Positions 32,301-40,937 of a stretch of 64,000 nucleotides of DNA are shown in pieces. The stretch is taken from assembly GCF_000785435.2 (NCBI RefSeq), contig NZ_JTDB02000007.1, positions 5,745 through 69,744 of the forward strand, read 5' to 3'. The notes below the pieces were generated by a model. It ran no database searches, was not told the origin of the DNA, and was given only the letters and a program-made list of their open reading frames with translations. Both the position numbers and the translations under genes were made by a program. The DNA is from Paraburkholderia sacchari (GTDB taxonomy: Bacteria; Pseudomonadota; Gammaproteobacteria; Burkholderiales; Burkholderiaceae). The first letter of the stretch is position 1, and each line of letters begins with the position of its first letter.

Positions 32301-33848
32301 ATGCTTCTCACGCCCGGCCATCTGACCCTCCCGCAACTGCGCCAGATCGCGCGCGCCGCGGACAGCAGCAGCGTCCAGCTTCAGCTCGACCCGGCAAGCT
32401 TTGCCGCGATCGACGAGAGCGCGCGCACCGTTGCCGAGATCACGGCCAAGGGTGAGCCCGCTTACGGCATCAACACGGGCTTTGGCCGCCTCGCCAGCAC
32501 GCATATTCCGATCGATCAGCTCGAACTGCTGCAGCGCAACCTGGTGCTCTCGCACGCCGTGGGCGTGGGCGAGCCGATGGAACTGCCGGTCGTGCGCCTG
32601 ATGATGGCGCTGAAGCTGTCGAGCCTGGGACGCGGTCATTCGGGCATTCGCCGCGAAGTGATGGAAATGCTCATCAAGCTGTTCAATGCAGACGTGCTGC
32701 CCGTGATCCCGGTGAAGGGCTCGGTGGGCGCTTCGGGCGACCTCGCGCCGCTCTCGCACATGTCGGCGGTTCTGCTGGGCGTGGGTGAAGTGTTCATCCG
32801 CGGCAAGCGCGCGAGCGCCGAAGCGGGTCTGGCCGCCGCCGGCCTCAAGCCGATCGCGCTGCAAGCGAAGGAAGGCCTCGCGCTGCTGAACGGCACGCAA
32901 GCCTCGACGGCGCTGGCGATCTACAACATGTTCGCAATCGAAGACCTGTACCGCACGGCGCTGGTTTCCGGCGCGCTGTGCGTGGACGCGGCAGCCGGCT
33001 CGGTCAAGCCGTTCGATGCGCGCATTCACGAACTGCGCGGCCATCGCGGCCAGATCGAAGCGGCCTCGGCTTATCGCACGCTGCTCGACGGCTCGGCGAT
33101 CAACCTTTCGCACCGCGATTGCAGCAAGGTCCAGGACCCGTACTCGCTGCGCTGCCAGCCGCAGGTGATGGGCGCGTGCCTCGACCAGATGCGCCATGCC
33201 GCGCAAGTGCTGCTGATCGAAGCCAACGCGGTCTCGGACAACCCGCTGATCTTCCCGGACACCAAGGAAGTCATTTCGGGCGGCAACTTCCACGCGGAGC
33301 CGGTGGCGTTCGCAGCCGACAATCTCGCACTGGCCGCCGCGGAAATCGGCGCGCTCGCCGAGCGCCGCATCGCGCTGCTGATCGACGCGACGCTCTCGGG
33401 CCTGCCGCCTTTCCTCGTGAAGGACGGCGGCGTGAACTCGGGCTTCATGATCGCGCACGTAACGGCGGCGGCATTGGCTTCGGAGAACAAGACGCTCGCG
33501 CATCCGGCTTCGGTGGATTCGCTGCCGACTTCGGCAAACCAGGAAGACCACGTGTCGATGGCGACTTTCGCCGCGCGCAAGCTCGCCGACATCGCCGGCA
33601 ACACGGCCAACATCCTCGCAATCGAACTGTTGGCCGCGGCCCAGGGCGTGGACCTGCGCGCGCCGCACGCGACCAGCCCGGCGCTGCAGAAGGTGATGGC
33701 ATCGGTGCGCAAGGAAGTGCCGCATTACGACCTGGACCGCTACTTCGCACCCGATATCGCGGCCATGACGGAGCTCGTGCAGAACGGCGCCATCGCCGCG
33801 CACAGCCCGTTCGCGTTCGAGTCGGAAGCGCATCAAGAAGCGCATTAA
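32301..33848 (+). CDS. hutH: Histidine ammonia-lyase
   Basis: 515 residues from the ATG at 32301 (CAGGA upstream). It removes ammonia from histidine to give urocanate, the first step of histidine use, in the cytoplasm. The MIO cofactor forms from Ala144-Ser145-Gly146 in the motif GSVGASGDLAPLSH. Other family blocks are present: YGINTGFGRLA, NLVLSHAVGVGEP, LNGTQASTA, SLRCQPQVMGA, EANAVSDNPLI, and SANQEDHVSM. Length is normal. It is followed by hutC; the later hut genes (hutU, hutI, hutF, hutG) are not in the window. Confidence 0.97.
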   Translation: MLLTPGHLTLPQLRQIARAADSSSVQLQLDPASFAAIDESARTVAEITAKGEPAYGINTGFGRLASTHIPIDQLELLQRNLVLSHAVGVGEPMELPVVRLMMALKLSSLGRGHSGIRREVMEMLIKLFNADVLPVIPVKGSVGASGDLAPLSHMSAVLLGVGEVFIRGKRASAEAGLAAAGLKPIALQAKEGLALLNGTQASTALAIYNMFAIEDLYRTALVSGALCVDAAAGSVKPFDARIHELRGHRGQIEAASAYRTLLDGSAINLSHRDCSKVQDPYSLRCQPQVMGACLDQMRHAAQVLLIEANAVSDNPLIFPDTKEVISGGNFHAEPVAFAADNLALAAAEIGALAERRIALLIDATLSGLPPFLVKDGGVNSGFMIAHVTAAALASENKTLAHPASVDSLPTSANQEDHVSMATFAARKLADIAGNTANILAIELLAAAQGVDLRAPHATSPALQKVMASVRKEVPHYDLDRYFAPDIAAMTELVQNGAIAAHSPFAFESEAHQEAH

Positions 33849-33948
33849 GCGTTGTATACGTCGTATTGAAGGCAACGGCGAAGATGCGGCCGGTGGCGCG
33901 ATGCGCGCGTGACGCGCCATCGAAACCATCGGCCCATTCGACCACGCA

Positions 33949-34644
33949 ATGAACGCACCCGCATACCAGGGCATCAAGGACTTCATTCTTGCGCGCATCC
34001 ACGCGGGCGAATGGAGCGAAGGCGACCAGGTGCCCTCGGAGAACGAGCTCGCGCGCGAGTTCAAGGTCGCGCGCATGACGGTGAATCGCGCGCTGCGCGA
34101 GCTGACCGCCGAGCAGGTGCTCACGCGCGTGCAGGGCGCGGGCACCTTCGTTGCGCGTCCCAAGTACGAGTCCACGCTGGTGGCGATCCGCAGCATCTCC
34201 GACGAAATCCTCGCGCGCGGCCACGGCTATCGCGCCGAGGTGCTGGAGATCGGCGTGCTGCCCGCCGACGAGGCGCTCGCGATCGAAATGGGGCTGCGCA
34301 CGAACGACCGGGTCTTCTACTCGCGCATGCTGCACTTCGAGAACGACGAGCCCGTGCAGCTGGAGGAACGCTGGGTCAATCCCGATGTCGCGCCCGATTA
34401 CGTGGAGCAGGACTTTACGTCCACCACGCCCAACCATTACCTCATGCGCGTTGCGCCGCTCCAGGGCGTGGAGTACCGCATCGAGGCGCTCGCCCCGCGG
34501 GGCGACACGCGCGCTCGGCTCAAGATGAAAGACGTCGAGCCGTGTCTCGTCCTGCACCGGCGCACCCGCTCGAGCGGGCGTGTGGCATCGGTGGCGAACC
34601 TGTGGCATCCGGGCAGCCGATATCGCTTCACGGGGCACTTCTAG
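33949..34644 (+). CDS. hutC: Histidine utilisation repressor HutC (GntR/UTRA)
   Basis: 231 residues. The GntR winged helix is at 10-75 (IKDFILARIHAGEWSEGDQVPSENELAREFKVARMTVNRALRELTAEQVLTRVQGAGTFVA, read in segments), followed by a UTRA ligand domain (STLVAIRSISDEILARGHGYRAEVL, VFYSRMLHFENDEPVQLEERWVNPDVAPDYVEQDF, RTRSSGRVASVANLWHPGSRYRFTGHF). The closing WHPGSRYRFTG is typical of HutC, which binds urocanate. It should repress hutH through the two operators upstream of that gene. Confidence 0.93.
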   Translation: MNAPAYQGIKDFILARIHAGEWSEGDQVPSENELAREFKVARMTVNRALRELTAEQVLTRVQGAGTFVARPKYESTLVAIRSISDEILARGHGYRAEVLEIGVLPADEALAIEMGLRTNDRVFYSRMLHFENDEPVQLEERWVNPDVAPDYVEQDFTSTTPNHYLMRVAPLQGVEYRIEALAPRGDTRARLKMKDVEPCLVLHRRTRSSGRVASVANLWHPGSRYRFTGHF

Positions 34645-34660
34645 CCGGCGCCTCGCCGGC
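34644..34660 (+). terminator. GC-rich hairpin after hutC
   Basis: GCCGGCG pairs with CGCCGGC around CCT, starting at the last base of the hutC stop. No T-run follows directly. It may end or pause the hutHC transcript. Confidence 0.4.
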
Positions 34661-34844
34661 GCGCTTCTCGTTGCGCTCCCCGTTGCGCTCCCTGTCGCGT
34701 TTTCCGGCGCATTTCCCGCCGTTGCCCCTCTTCCTTTCATTCGCATTGCAATGATGCCGCTTGCGGGTTGCGTCCTGCCTCGCGATGCGGCTAACCTTCA
34801 GGCATCGGCCAGGCTTGCCCGGCCCACGAGGGAGGACCTCCGCA

Positions 34845-35501
34845 ATGGAAGATTCCAGTGCAACGCTCATGCCCACGTGGCGCGCGAACCTTGCGCTGCT
34901 CACGCGCGAAGTGGGCGCGGTCACGCGGCTCGCGAGGATGATGACGTTTTCGGCGAGCTACATGAAGCTGATTGCTTCGGGGCAGCGCGACTTCAGCGCG
35001 GAGTTCGTGCGCGGCATCGAGGCCGTCACGGGCTTGCCCGAAGGCTGGATGGACGAGCCGCACGGAGCCGGCGAGGTGCCCCAGGAGGCGCGCGACGCGA
35101 TTGCCGACGAAACTCCGCGCGCGCGCTTTCGCGGCACCGCGCATCCGGTGCGCAAGGCGCCCGTGCTGCGCACCGAGCCGATCTTCGGCCACGGCGCGGA
35201 CGCCCGGCGCGCGCAGGATATGGCCGCCCAGGACGCGCAACGGCGCTCCGCCGGCACGCGCAAGATTCGCGAGCTGGCCGCGCAGGACGTGCGCAAGCTC
35301 GAACGGCACCTGAGCATGCTGCCGGTGGAGCCGGAGGCGTTGCGCGCGCGCATCGAAGACGTCATTGCGCATGCCGAGCACGACGAGCGCTCGCGGGCCG
35401 ATCTCGAAGGCCGCCTCGAGCAGATCGAGAAGCATCGCGAGTTGCTTTTGCGCCACATCACGCGGCTTCACGCATTGCTTACCCGATCGATCGACGACTG
35501 A
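34845..35501 (+). CDS. XRE-like helix-turn-helix protein with C-terminal coiled coil
   Basis: 218 residues from the ATG at 34845 (GGAGGAC about eight bases upstream). Residues 10-70 look like a lambda-repressor-type HTH (LALLTREVGAVTRLARMMTFSASYMKLIASGQRDFSAEFVRGIEAVTGLPEGWMD, read in segments). The middle is basic and disordered. Residues 135-215 are a helical coiled coil (RKIRELAAQDVRKLERHL, then DLEGRLEQIEKHRELLLRHITRL). It probably acts as a regulator; the target is unknown. It sits where hutU would be expected in related hut clusters. Confidence 0.65.
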   Translation: MEDSSATLMPTWRANLALLTREVGAVTRLARMMTFSASYMKLIASGQRDFSAEFVRGIEAVTGLPEGWMDEPHGAGEVPQEARDAIADETPRARFRGTAHPVRKAPVLRTEPIFGHGADARRAQDMAAQDAQRRSAGTRKIRELAAQDVRKLERHLSMLPVEPEALRARIEDVIAHAEHDERSRADLEGRLEQIEKHRELLLRHITRLHALLTRSIDD

Positions 35502-35547
35502 TTCCGGCGGCTGCGGCCAGAGCCGCGATTTCGCGCGTGGCAGTGCC

Positions 35548-36417
35548 TCAGACCCGCAGTTCCGCGAGAATCTGCTCGGCGAGAAAGTCGCAGGTCGGCC
35601 GGTTCGAGCGGACGCTGCGCGCGAGCACCACTTCGAGTTCGGGCAAGGCGGGCAGCCCGTGCTGCCGGCCAAGCGTGACGAAGGTTTCAGGCACCGCGCA
35701 GCGCGCGAGCGGCGCGACCGCGAGGCCCGCCGCGACCATGCTGCACAGCCCCATCAGGCTCGGACTTTCATACGACGTGCGATAGGCGATGTTTTCGCGT
35801 TCGAGCGCGGCAATCGCGTTCGAGCGCGCGACGCTGCCCGCGCTGAAGAGCGCGATGGGCAAGGGCCGCTCGCGCCAGACCTCCCGGCCGATCGCCGCGC
35901 TCGCTTGCGCGGGCGGCCCGGCCCAGACCATCGGCTCGAAGCGGATGAATTCGCCGGCGAGCTCGCGCGTGCCCGTCACGCAGGCCAGATCGATCTTGTT
36001 CTCCTTCACGAGCGGCGCGAGCGCGCTGCTCGGCAGCCCGACCACCTGAATCTCCACTTTCGGCCAGTTCGCCGAGAACTTGCGCAGCACCGGCGGCAAG
36101 AGCGACGACGCATAGTCATCGGGCATGCCGATCGACACGCGGCCGGTGACCTCGGGGTGCGCGAGCGAGGCCCACGCTTCGTCGCGCAGGGCGAGCATGC
36201 GTCGCGCGTAGGCGATCAGCGTGTGGCCGTCTGGCGTGGGCGTGACGTTGCGCGGCGCGCGAACGAAAAGCGGCTTGCCGAGCGTGTCCTCCAGCGCGCG
36301 GATCTGCATGGAGAGCGCGGCCTGGGAGCGGTGCACGAGCGCTGCGCCGCGCACGAAGCTGCCGGCATCGGCTACGGCCACCACCATTGCAAGGACATCG
36401 AAATCGAGGGTCTTCAT
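35548..36417 (-). CDS. LysR-family regulator
   Basis: 289 residues from the ATG at 36417. HTH: LDFDVLAMVVAVADAGSFVRGAALVHRSQAALSMQIRALEDTLGKPLFVRAPRNVTPTPDG, read in segments. Effector domain: GRVSIGMPDDYASSLLPPVLRKFSANWPKVEIQV, LVKENKIDLACVTG, GLCSMVAAGLAVAPLARCAVP. This type (YhaJ/NhaR-like group) often controls a divergent gene; here that is the aminotransferase at 36583. A perfect LysR-type dyad lies between the two genes. Confidence 0.88.
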   Translation of the reverse strand: MKTLDFDVLAMVVAVADAGSFVRGAALVHRSQAALSMQIRALEDTLGKPLFVRAPRNVTPTPDGHTLIAYARRMLALRDEAWASLAHPEVTGRVSIGMPDDYASSLLPPVLRKFSANWPKVEIQVVGLPSSALAPLVKENKIDLACVTGTRELAGEFIRFEPMVWAGPPAQASAAIGREVWRERPLPIALFSAGSVARSNAIAALERENIAYRTSYESPSLMGLCSMVAAGLAVAPLARCAVPETFVTLGRQHGLPALPELEVVLARSVRSNRPTCDFLAEQILAELRV

Positions 36418-36450
36418 GGGTACGGAATGCGCGCCATGGGGAAACGCGGC

Positions 36451-36465
36451 ATCAGAAAATCTGAT
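36451..36465. promoter_or_regulatory. LysR-type operator (T-N11-A dyad)
   Basis: ATCAGAAAATCTGAT is a perfect inverted repeat (6-bp arms, AAA centre) that fits the T-N11-A rule for LysR binding. It is 34 bases ahead of the LysR start and 118 ahead of the divergent aminotransferase, so autoregulation is likely. Confidence 0.65.
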
Positions 36466-36582
36466 CGAAACATTCAATATAACGCGTTTGCCTGAACGTT
36501 GCGACGCTCGTATGCTGGTTCGCACGATCCGTGTTCCAACGCTGTTTTGCTTCGCTCTCACACTTTCATGCCGGGAAAACCC

Positions 36583-37845
36583 ATGTCGACCAACACGTCA
36601 ATTGATTTGAACTACGAACAATTCCGGCAATTGCGAATGCGCCTCGACATGTCGCGAGGCAAGCCAGCGCCCGAGCAGCTCGATCTCTCGCAGGGGCTTT
36701 TCGATGCCGCGCTGGTTGCGGACTATCGCGCGAGCGACGGCTTCGATTGCCGCAACTACGGCCTCGCCTCGGGCTTGCCCGAGGCGCGCGAACTGGGTGC
36801 CGAACTGCTGGGCGTGCCTGCGGCGCAGGTGATTGCGGGCGGCAATTCGAGCCTCGAACTCATGCATGACGCGCTCGTGTTCGCGCTGCTCCACGGCGTG
36901 CCGGTGGGCGAGGGTGGGGGCCGCGGCGCGCCGTGGCGCGGGCAGGGCGAAATTGCTTTCCTGTGCCCCGCGCCAGGCTACGACCGGCACTTTGCGATTT
37001 GCGAGGCGCTGGGCGTGCGCATGATCGCCGTGCCCATGCGCGATGACGGCCCCGACATGGACGCAGTGGAAGCGCTCGTGCGCGATGACGCCACGATCAA
37101 GGGCATGTGGTGCATGCCGCTCTACAGCAATCCCACGGGCGCGATCTATGCGGACGAGGTGGTGCAAAGGCTTGCCGCCATGCCCGCCGCCGCACCCGAC
37201 TTCCGCCTCTTCTGGGACGACGCCTATCGCTTTCACCACCTCACCGGTCAGCGGCACGAGACGCCCAATATCATCGAGGCGTGCGCGGCGGCAGGGTATG
37301 CGCAGCGCGCGCTCGTGTTCGCCTCGCTTTCGAAGGCGACCTTCGCGGGCGGTGCGCTCGCGTGGCTGGCCGCGTCGCCAGCCAATGTGGCCTGGTGGCA
37401 GCGCTGTGCGGCGGCGCGCACGATCGGCCCGGACAAGCTCAATCAGTTGCGCCATGTGCGCTTTATCCGCGATCGCGCGGGGCTCGAGGCGCTGATGGCG
37501 CGCCATCGCGCACTGCTCGCGCCGAAGTTCGCCGCCGTGGACGAGGTGTTCCGCGCGCGTTTTGCGCAGGTGCCCGAGGTGCGCTGGAACGTGCCGCGCG
37601 GCGGCTACTTCATCAGTCTCTACACGCCGAAGGGTTGCGCGCGGCGCACCGTCGAGCTGGCCGTCGGGGCCGGGCTCGTGCTGACGCCCGCGGGCGCGGC
37701 GTTTCCCTATGGCGTCGATCCCGAGGACAGCCATCTGCGCATTGCGCCATCGTTTCCGTCGCTGGAAGAGGTGCGGCTCGCGGCTCATGGGATTGCGGCG
37801 TCGCTGCTGCGCTCGCTAGAAGCGCGCGAGGTGGCGGCGGTCTGA
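36583..37845 (+). CDS. PLP-dependent aminotransferase (aspartate aminotransferase-like, PF12897 type)
   Basis: 420 residues from the ATG at 36583; an in-frame ATG at 36568 is possible. Fold-type I features: MSRGKPAPEQLDLSQGL near the N-terminus, GGNSSLELMHDAL (cofactor phosphate region), CPAPGYDRHFAICEALG, MPLYSNPTGAIY, FRLFWDDAYRFHH with the Asp that pairs with the pyridine nitrogen, SLSKATFAGG with PLP lysine Lys251, and LRIAPSFPS near the end with the substrate Arg. The family is described as aminotransferases of unsettled substrate. Control by the divergent LysR is likely. Confidence 0.88.
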   Translation: MSTNTSIDLNYEQFRQLRMRLDMSRGKPAPEQLDLSQGLFDAALVADYRASDGFDCRNYGLASGLPEARELGAELLGVPAAQVIAGGNSSLELMHDALVFALLHGVPVGEGGGRGAPWRGQGEIAFLCPAPGYDRHFAICEALGVRMIAVPMRDDGPDMDAVEALVRDDATIKGMWCMPLYSNPTGAIYADEVVQRLAAMPAAAPDFRLFWDDAYRFHHLTGQRHETPNIIEACAAAGYAQRALVFASLSKATFAGGALAWLAASPANVAWWQRCAAARTIGPDKLNQLRHVRFIRDRAGLEALMARHRALLAPKFAAVDEVFRARFAQVPEVRWNVPRGGYFISLYTPKGCARRTVELAVGAGLVLTPAGAAFPYGVDPEDSHLRIAPSFPSLEEVRLAAHGIAASLLRSLEAREVAAV

Positions 37846-37928
37846 GCGCGGCGCGACATGCAGCAAAACGATGTGCTACAACGAAAGGCGAACTCCGTCG
37901 TCCACCTATCGTCTAGCAGGAGGCCTGC

Positions 37929-38990
37929 GTGTCCGCTCTCGCCGCCAGTCTGCAACGCGCCCTCGCGCAGCGCACGCGCGAGGGCGCGGCGCGTCCGCCG
38001 CTCGCGCGCAGGCTCGCGTCAGGCCCCGGCTGGCAGGTCGACGACGTCGTCTGCACGTTCGGCCCCGCCGACCGGCCCTATGAGGAGCGCCATGCGAGCG
38101 CGTGCCTCGCGATCGTCGCGGCCGGCTCGTTCGGCTACCGCTGCGGGTCGGGCAAGGCCGGCCGTGGGCGCGGCACGGAACTGATGACGCCCGGCGCGCT
38201 CATGCTGGGCGAGCCGGGCGCGTGCTTCGAATGCGGCCACCGCCACGGCGCGGGCGACCGCTGCATCTCGTTTCATTTCGATCCGGACTGGCTCGACGAG
38301 CAGGCCGCCGCAGCGGGCCTCGTGCCCCGCGCGCGGCGCTGGAGCGCGCTGCGCGTGCCGCCGCTGCGCGCGCTCGCGCCGCTCGTCGCGCGCGCCTGCG
38401 CGAACGTCGAGGCGCTGGAGCGTGGGGCCGGAGTCCCCGCTGCGTGGGACGAACTGGCGATCGCGCTGGCGGTCGCGACCTTGCGCGTGAGCGCGGACGG
38501 CAAGGATGTGCGCGGGCCGGATTCCCTGCAAGGAAGGGCCGGGTCGACGGCTGGATCGCGGCCATCGGCGGCCGCGGCCGCGCGGGTGGCCGCGACGCTG
38601 CGTCTGATCGAAGAGACGCCCGATTCGCCGCATACGCTCGCGAGCCTCGCGGCGGCGGCGGGCGTGAGCGAGTTCTACTTCCTGCGGACCTTTTCGGCGG
38701 TAGCGGGCGTGACGCCGCATCAATACCTGCTGCGCTCGCGCCTGCGCGTGGCCGCGCTGCAGCTCTGTGCCGGCGAGGGCGGCGAGAAGATCGTCGATAT
38801 TGCACTGGAGAGCGGCTTCAACGATCTGTCCAACTTCAACGCGGCGTTTCGCGCGGAGTTCGGCGCGAGCCCGCGAGCGTGGCGCGACGCGATGCGCGAG
38901 CGCGAACTCGCGGCGACGTCCTGGCCGCGCGCGACGTCTGCACCCAACGCGACGGACACAGCGAACGCGGCGGCGATGCAGTCGCCATGA
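37929..38990 (+). CDS. AraC-family regulator
   Basis: 353 residues. The N-terminal half is a cupin-like sensor (RHASACLAIVAAGSFGYRCGSG, GALMLGEPGACFECGHRHGAGDRCISFHFDPDWLDE). The C-terminal AraC HTH pair spans about 215-320 (LIEETPDSPHTLASLAAAAGVSEFYFLRTFSAVAGVTPHQYLLRSRLRVAALQLC, then IVDIALESGFNDLSNFNAAFRAEFGASPRAWR, in segments). The stop overlaps the start of the transglutaminase-like gene by four bases, so it is co-translated with it, which is an unusual link for a regulator. Confidence 0.88.
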   Translation: MSALAASLQRALAQRTREGAARPPLARRLASGPGWQVDDVVCTFGPADRPYEERHASACLAIVAAGSFGYRCGSGKAGRGRGTELMTPGALMLGEPGACFECGHRHGAGDRCISFHFDPDWLDEQAAAAGLVPRARRWSALRVPPLRALAPLVARACANVEALERGAGVPAAWDELAIALAVATLRVSADGKDVRGPDSLQGRAGSTAGSRPSAAAAARVAATLRLIEETPDSPHTLASLAAAAGVSEFYFLRTFSAVAGVTPHQYLLRSRLRVAALQLCAGEGGEKIVDIALESGFNDLSNFNAAFRAEFGASPRAWRDAMRERELAATSWPRATSAPNATDTANAAAMQSP

Positions 38991-40930
38991 ACGCCGCGCG
39001 CGCAAGGGCCGGTGCATTCGCGCTTGCATTGGCGTTGGTGTTCGCGTGGCCGTGCGCACAGGCGCAGCCGCCGGCCGATGCGCAGACACAAGCGCAGGCG
39101 CCTGAGGAATCCCTGGATCTCACCGATTTGCCGCCCGCCACGCTCGAGCGCGACGTCCATGAATTCGTCGTGCAGCACGACGGCTCGATCGAGGAGCACG
39201 ACGATTCGACGATGCGCGCCAACACCACCGCGGGCGTCGACGCCATCGCGCAGCGCTACGTCTGGTTCAACAAGGATTCCGAAACGATCACGGCGCTCTC
39301 AGCGCAAACCGTCGACCCCGACGGCACGCTGCACGAAGTGGGCGCAAGCGCGATCCGCGACGTTCAGGAGCCGCGCTCGGCGGGCGCGCCGACCTTCCAG
39401 GACGGCGTATTGCGCACCGTGATCTTTCCTGGCGTGCAGCCGGGCTCGCGCGTGCGCCTAATCTGGACGAAGCACCGTGCGAAGGCGATGCAAGCCGGCA
39501 TGTTCTCGTACTTCGCCGAGCCGCCGGTCGAGCCGGTCGAGCTTCAGCGTCTCGTCTTCGATCTGCCGGCCGATTTGCCGCTTCATGTCGATGCACGCGG
39601 TTATGAAGCGCTCGCGCCCGTGACTGCGAACGGCCGCACGCGCTACGCCTTCGAGTATCGCCATGGCCCTTACGCGCCGCTGGAGCCGGGCGCCGTCTCG
39701 CGCGTGAACTGGGGCGCGCGCCTCATGGTGACGACCTTGCCCGACTACGCGGCCTTTGCCGCGCGCTACCGCGATGCTGCCGCCGATCCCACCGCGACCG
39801 ATCCGTCCATCGCGGCCCTCGCGCAAACGCTGACGGTGGGGCTTGCGGATCCGCTCGAGAAGGCCGCGCGCATCTACGACTGGATGCGCCTGAATATCCG
39901 CTACGTGGCGCTATTTCTGGGCGAGACCGCAGCGGCCCCGCACCACGCGGTCGACATCCTGCGCGCACGTTACGGCGACTGCAAGGACCACGTCGCGCTG
40001 TTCACGGCATTGCTCGCGGCGGTGGGCATTCGCGCCGAAGCGGCACTGCTGAATCTTGGTCCGGTCTATGCGTTGCCATCGGTGCCGGGATACGGCGTGG
40101 AGGCGATCGATCATGTGATCGCTTGGCTGCCCGACCTGGGCGTGTTCGCCGATACCTCATCAGGCGGCGTGGCGTTCGGCTATTTGCCGGCGGGTGTGCT
40201 GGATCGCCCGGCGCTGCTCGTCGACGACGGCGTGCTCGTGCGCACGCCCGCCACGCAGCCGCGCGAGCGCACGGTGCGGCTCGAAATCGACGTGGGCGCC
40301 GATGGCGGCGCTGCGTATCGCTATCGCGTGGAGGACACGGGCGCCGGTGCGGAACCTGAGCGCAACACGCTGCGCCGCGCGACGCGCCGCCAGGCGCGGG
40401 AGATCGCCTTGCAGCGTCTGCGCCAGGCTGGCCTGGCGGGCACCGCGCGGGTCTCGACGAGCGCGCTCGATGCAACCGGCGGGCCGTTCACCGTCACGGT
40501 CGCCGGCACGCTCGACCATGTCGTCTGGCGCGACGGCACGACGGCGCTGCCCGCCTTGAGCAGTTTGCCGGGCGGCATCGCCTCGCAGCTCGACGCGTGG
40601 CTCGCGGTGCCAAAGCGCACGCAGCCGTGGGCCTGTGTGGGCGGCGACTTCGAGGAGCACGCGCAAATTGTGTTGCCCGCATTCGCGCGCGTGAGCGACC
40701 TGCCGCATGACATCTCGGCAAGCGCGGGCGCGGATGGCGCGCGACTCGACTATGCATCGCACTACGTGTTCGATCCGGCGTCGCGCACGGTGCAGATTTC
40801 GCGCAGGCTTGCCGCGCATTTCGGGCGGCAGATGTGCTCGCCGGATCAGTTCGCGCAGATGCGCGACGCGCTCGTGCGCATGCAGCGCGATACGCGTGCG
40901 CAGATCGTCGTGCGTGCCCGGAGCCGATGA
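38987..40930 (+). CDS. DUF3857 / transglutaminase-like exported protein
   Basis: 647 residues from the ATG at 38987, inside the previous stop. A signal peptide (AFALALALVFAWPCAQAQ) directs it to the periplasm. Residues about 55-230 are DUF3857 (FVVQHDGSIEEHDD, AIAQRYVWFNKDSETI, VIFPGVQPGSRVRLIW). Residues about 270-400 are a transglutaminase core with the triad Cys332 (RYGDCKDHV), His (EAIDHVIAW) and Asp (GVFADTSSGG). The C-terminal 250 residues are a beta-rich DUF2569/3858-like part. Such proteins are thought to be envelope cysteine proteases or acyltransferases; the substrate is unknown. Confidence 0.85.
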   Translation: MNAARARAGAFALALALVFAWPCAQAQPPADAQTQAQAPEESLDLTDLPPATLERDVHEFVVQHDGSIEEHDDSTMRANTTAGVDAIAQRYVWFNKDSETITALSAQTVDPDGTLHEVGASAIRDVQEPRSAGAPTFQDGVLRTVIFPGVQPGSRVRLIWTKHRAKAMQAGMFSYFAEPPVEPVELQRLVFDLPADLPLHVDARGYEALAPVTANGRTRYAFEYRHGPYAPLEPGAVSRVNWGARLMVTTLPDYAAFAARYRDAAADPTATDPSIAALAQTLTVGLADPLEKAARIYDWMRLNIRYVALFLGETAAAPHHAVDILRARYGDCKDHVALFTALLAAVGIRAEAALLNLGPVYALPSVPGYGVEAIDHVIAWLPDLGVFADTSSGGVAFGYLPAGVLDRPALLVDDGVLVRTPATQPRERTVRLEIDVGADGGAAYRYRVEDTGAGAEPERNTLRRATRRQAREIALQRLRQAGLAGTARVSTSALDATGGPFTVTVAGTLDHVVWRDGTTALPALSSLPGGIASQLDAWLAVPKRTQPWACVGGDFEEHAQIVLPAFARVSDLPHDISASAGADGARLDYASHYVFDPASRTVQISRRLAAHFGRQMCSPDQFAQMRDALVRMQRDTRAQIVVRARSR

Positions 40931-40937
40931 GCGCGCG

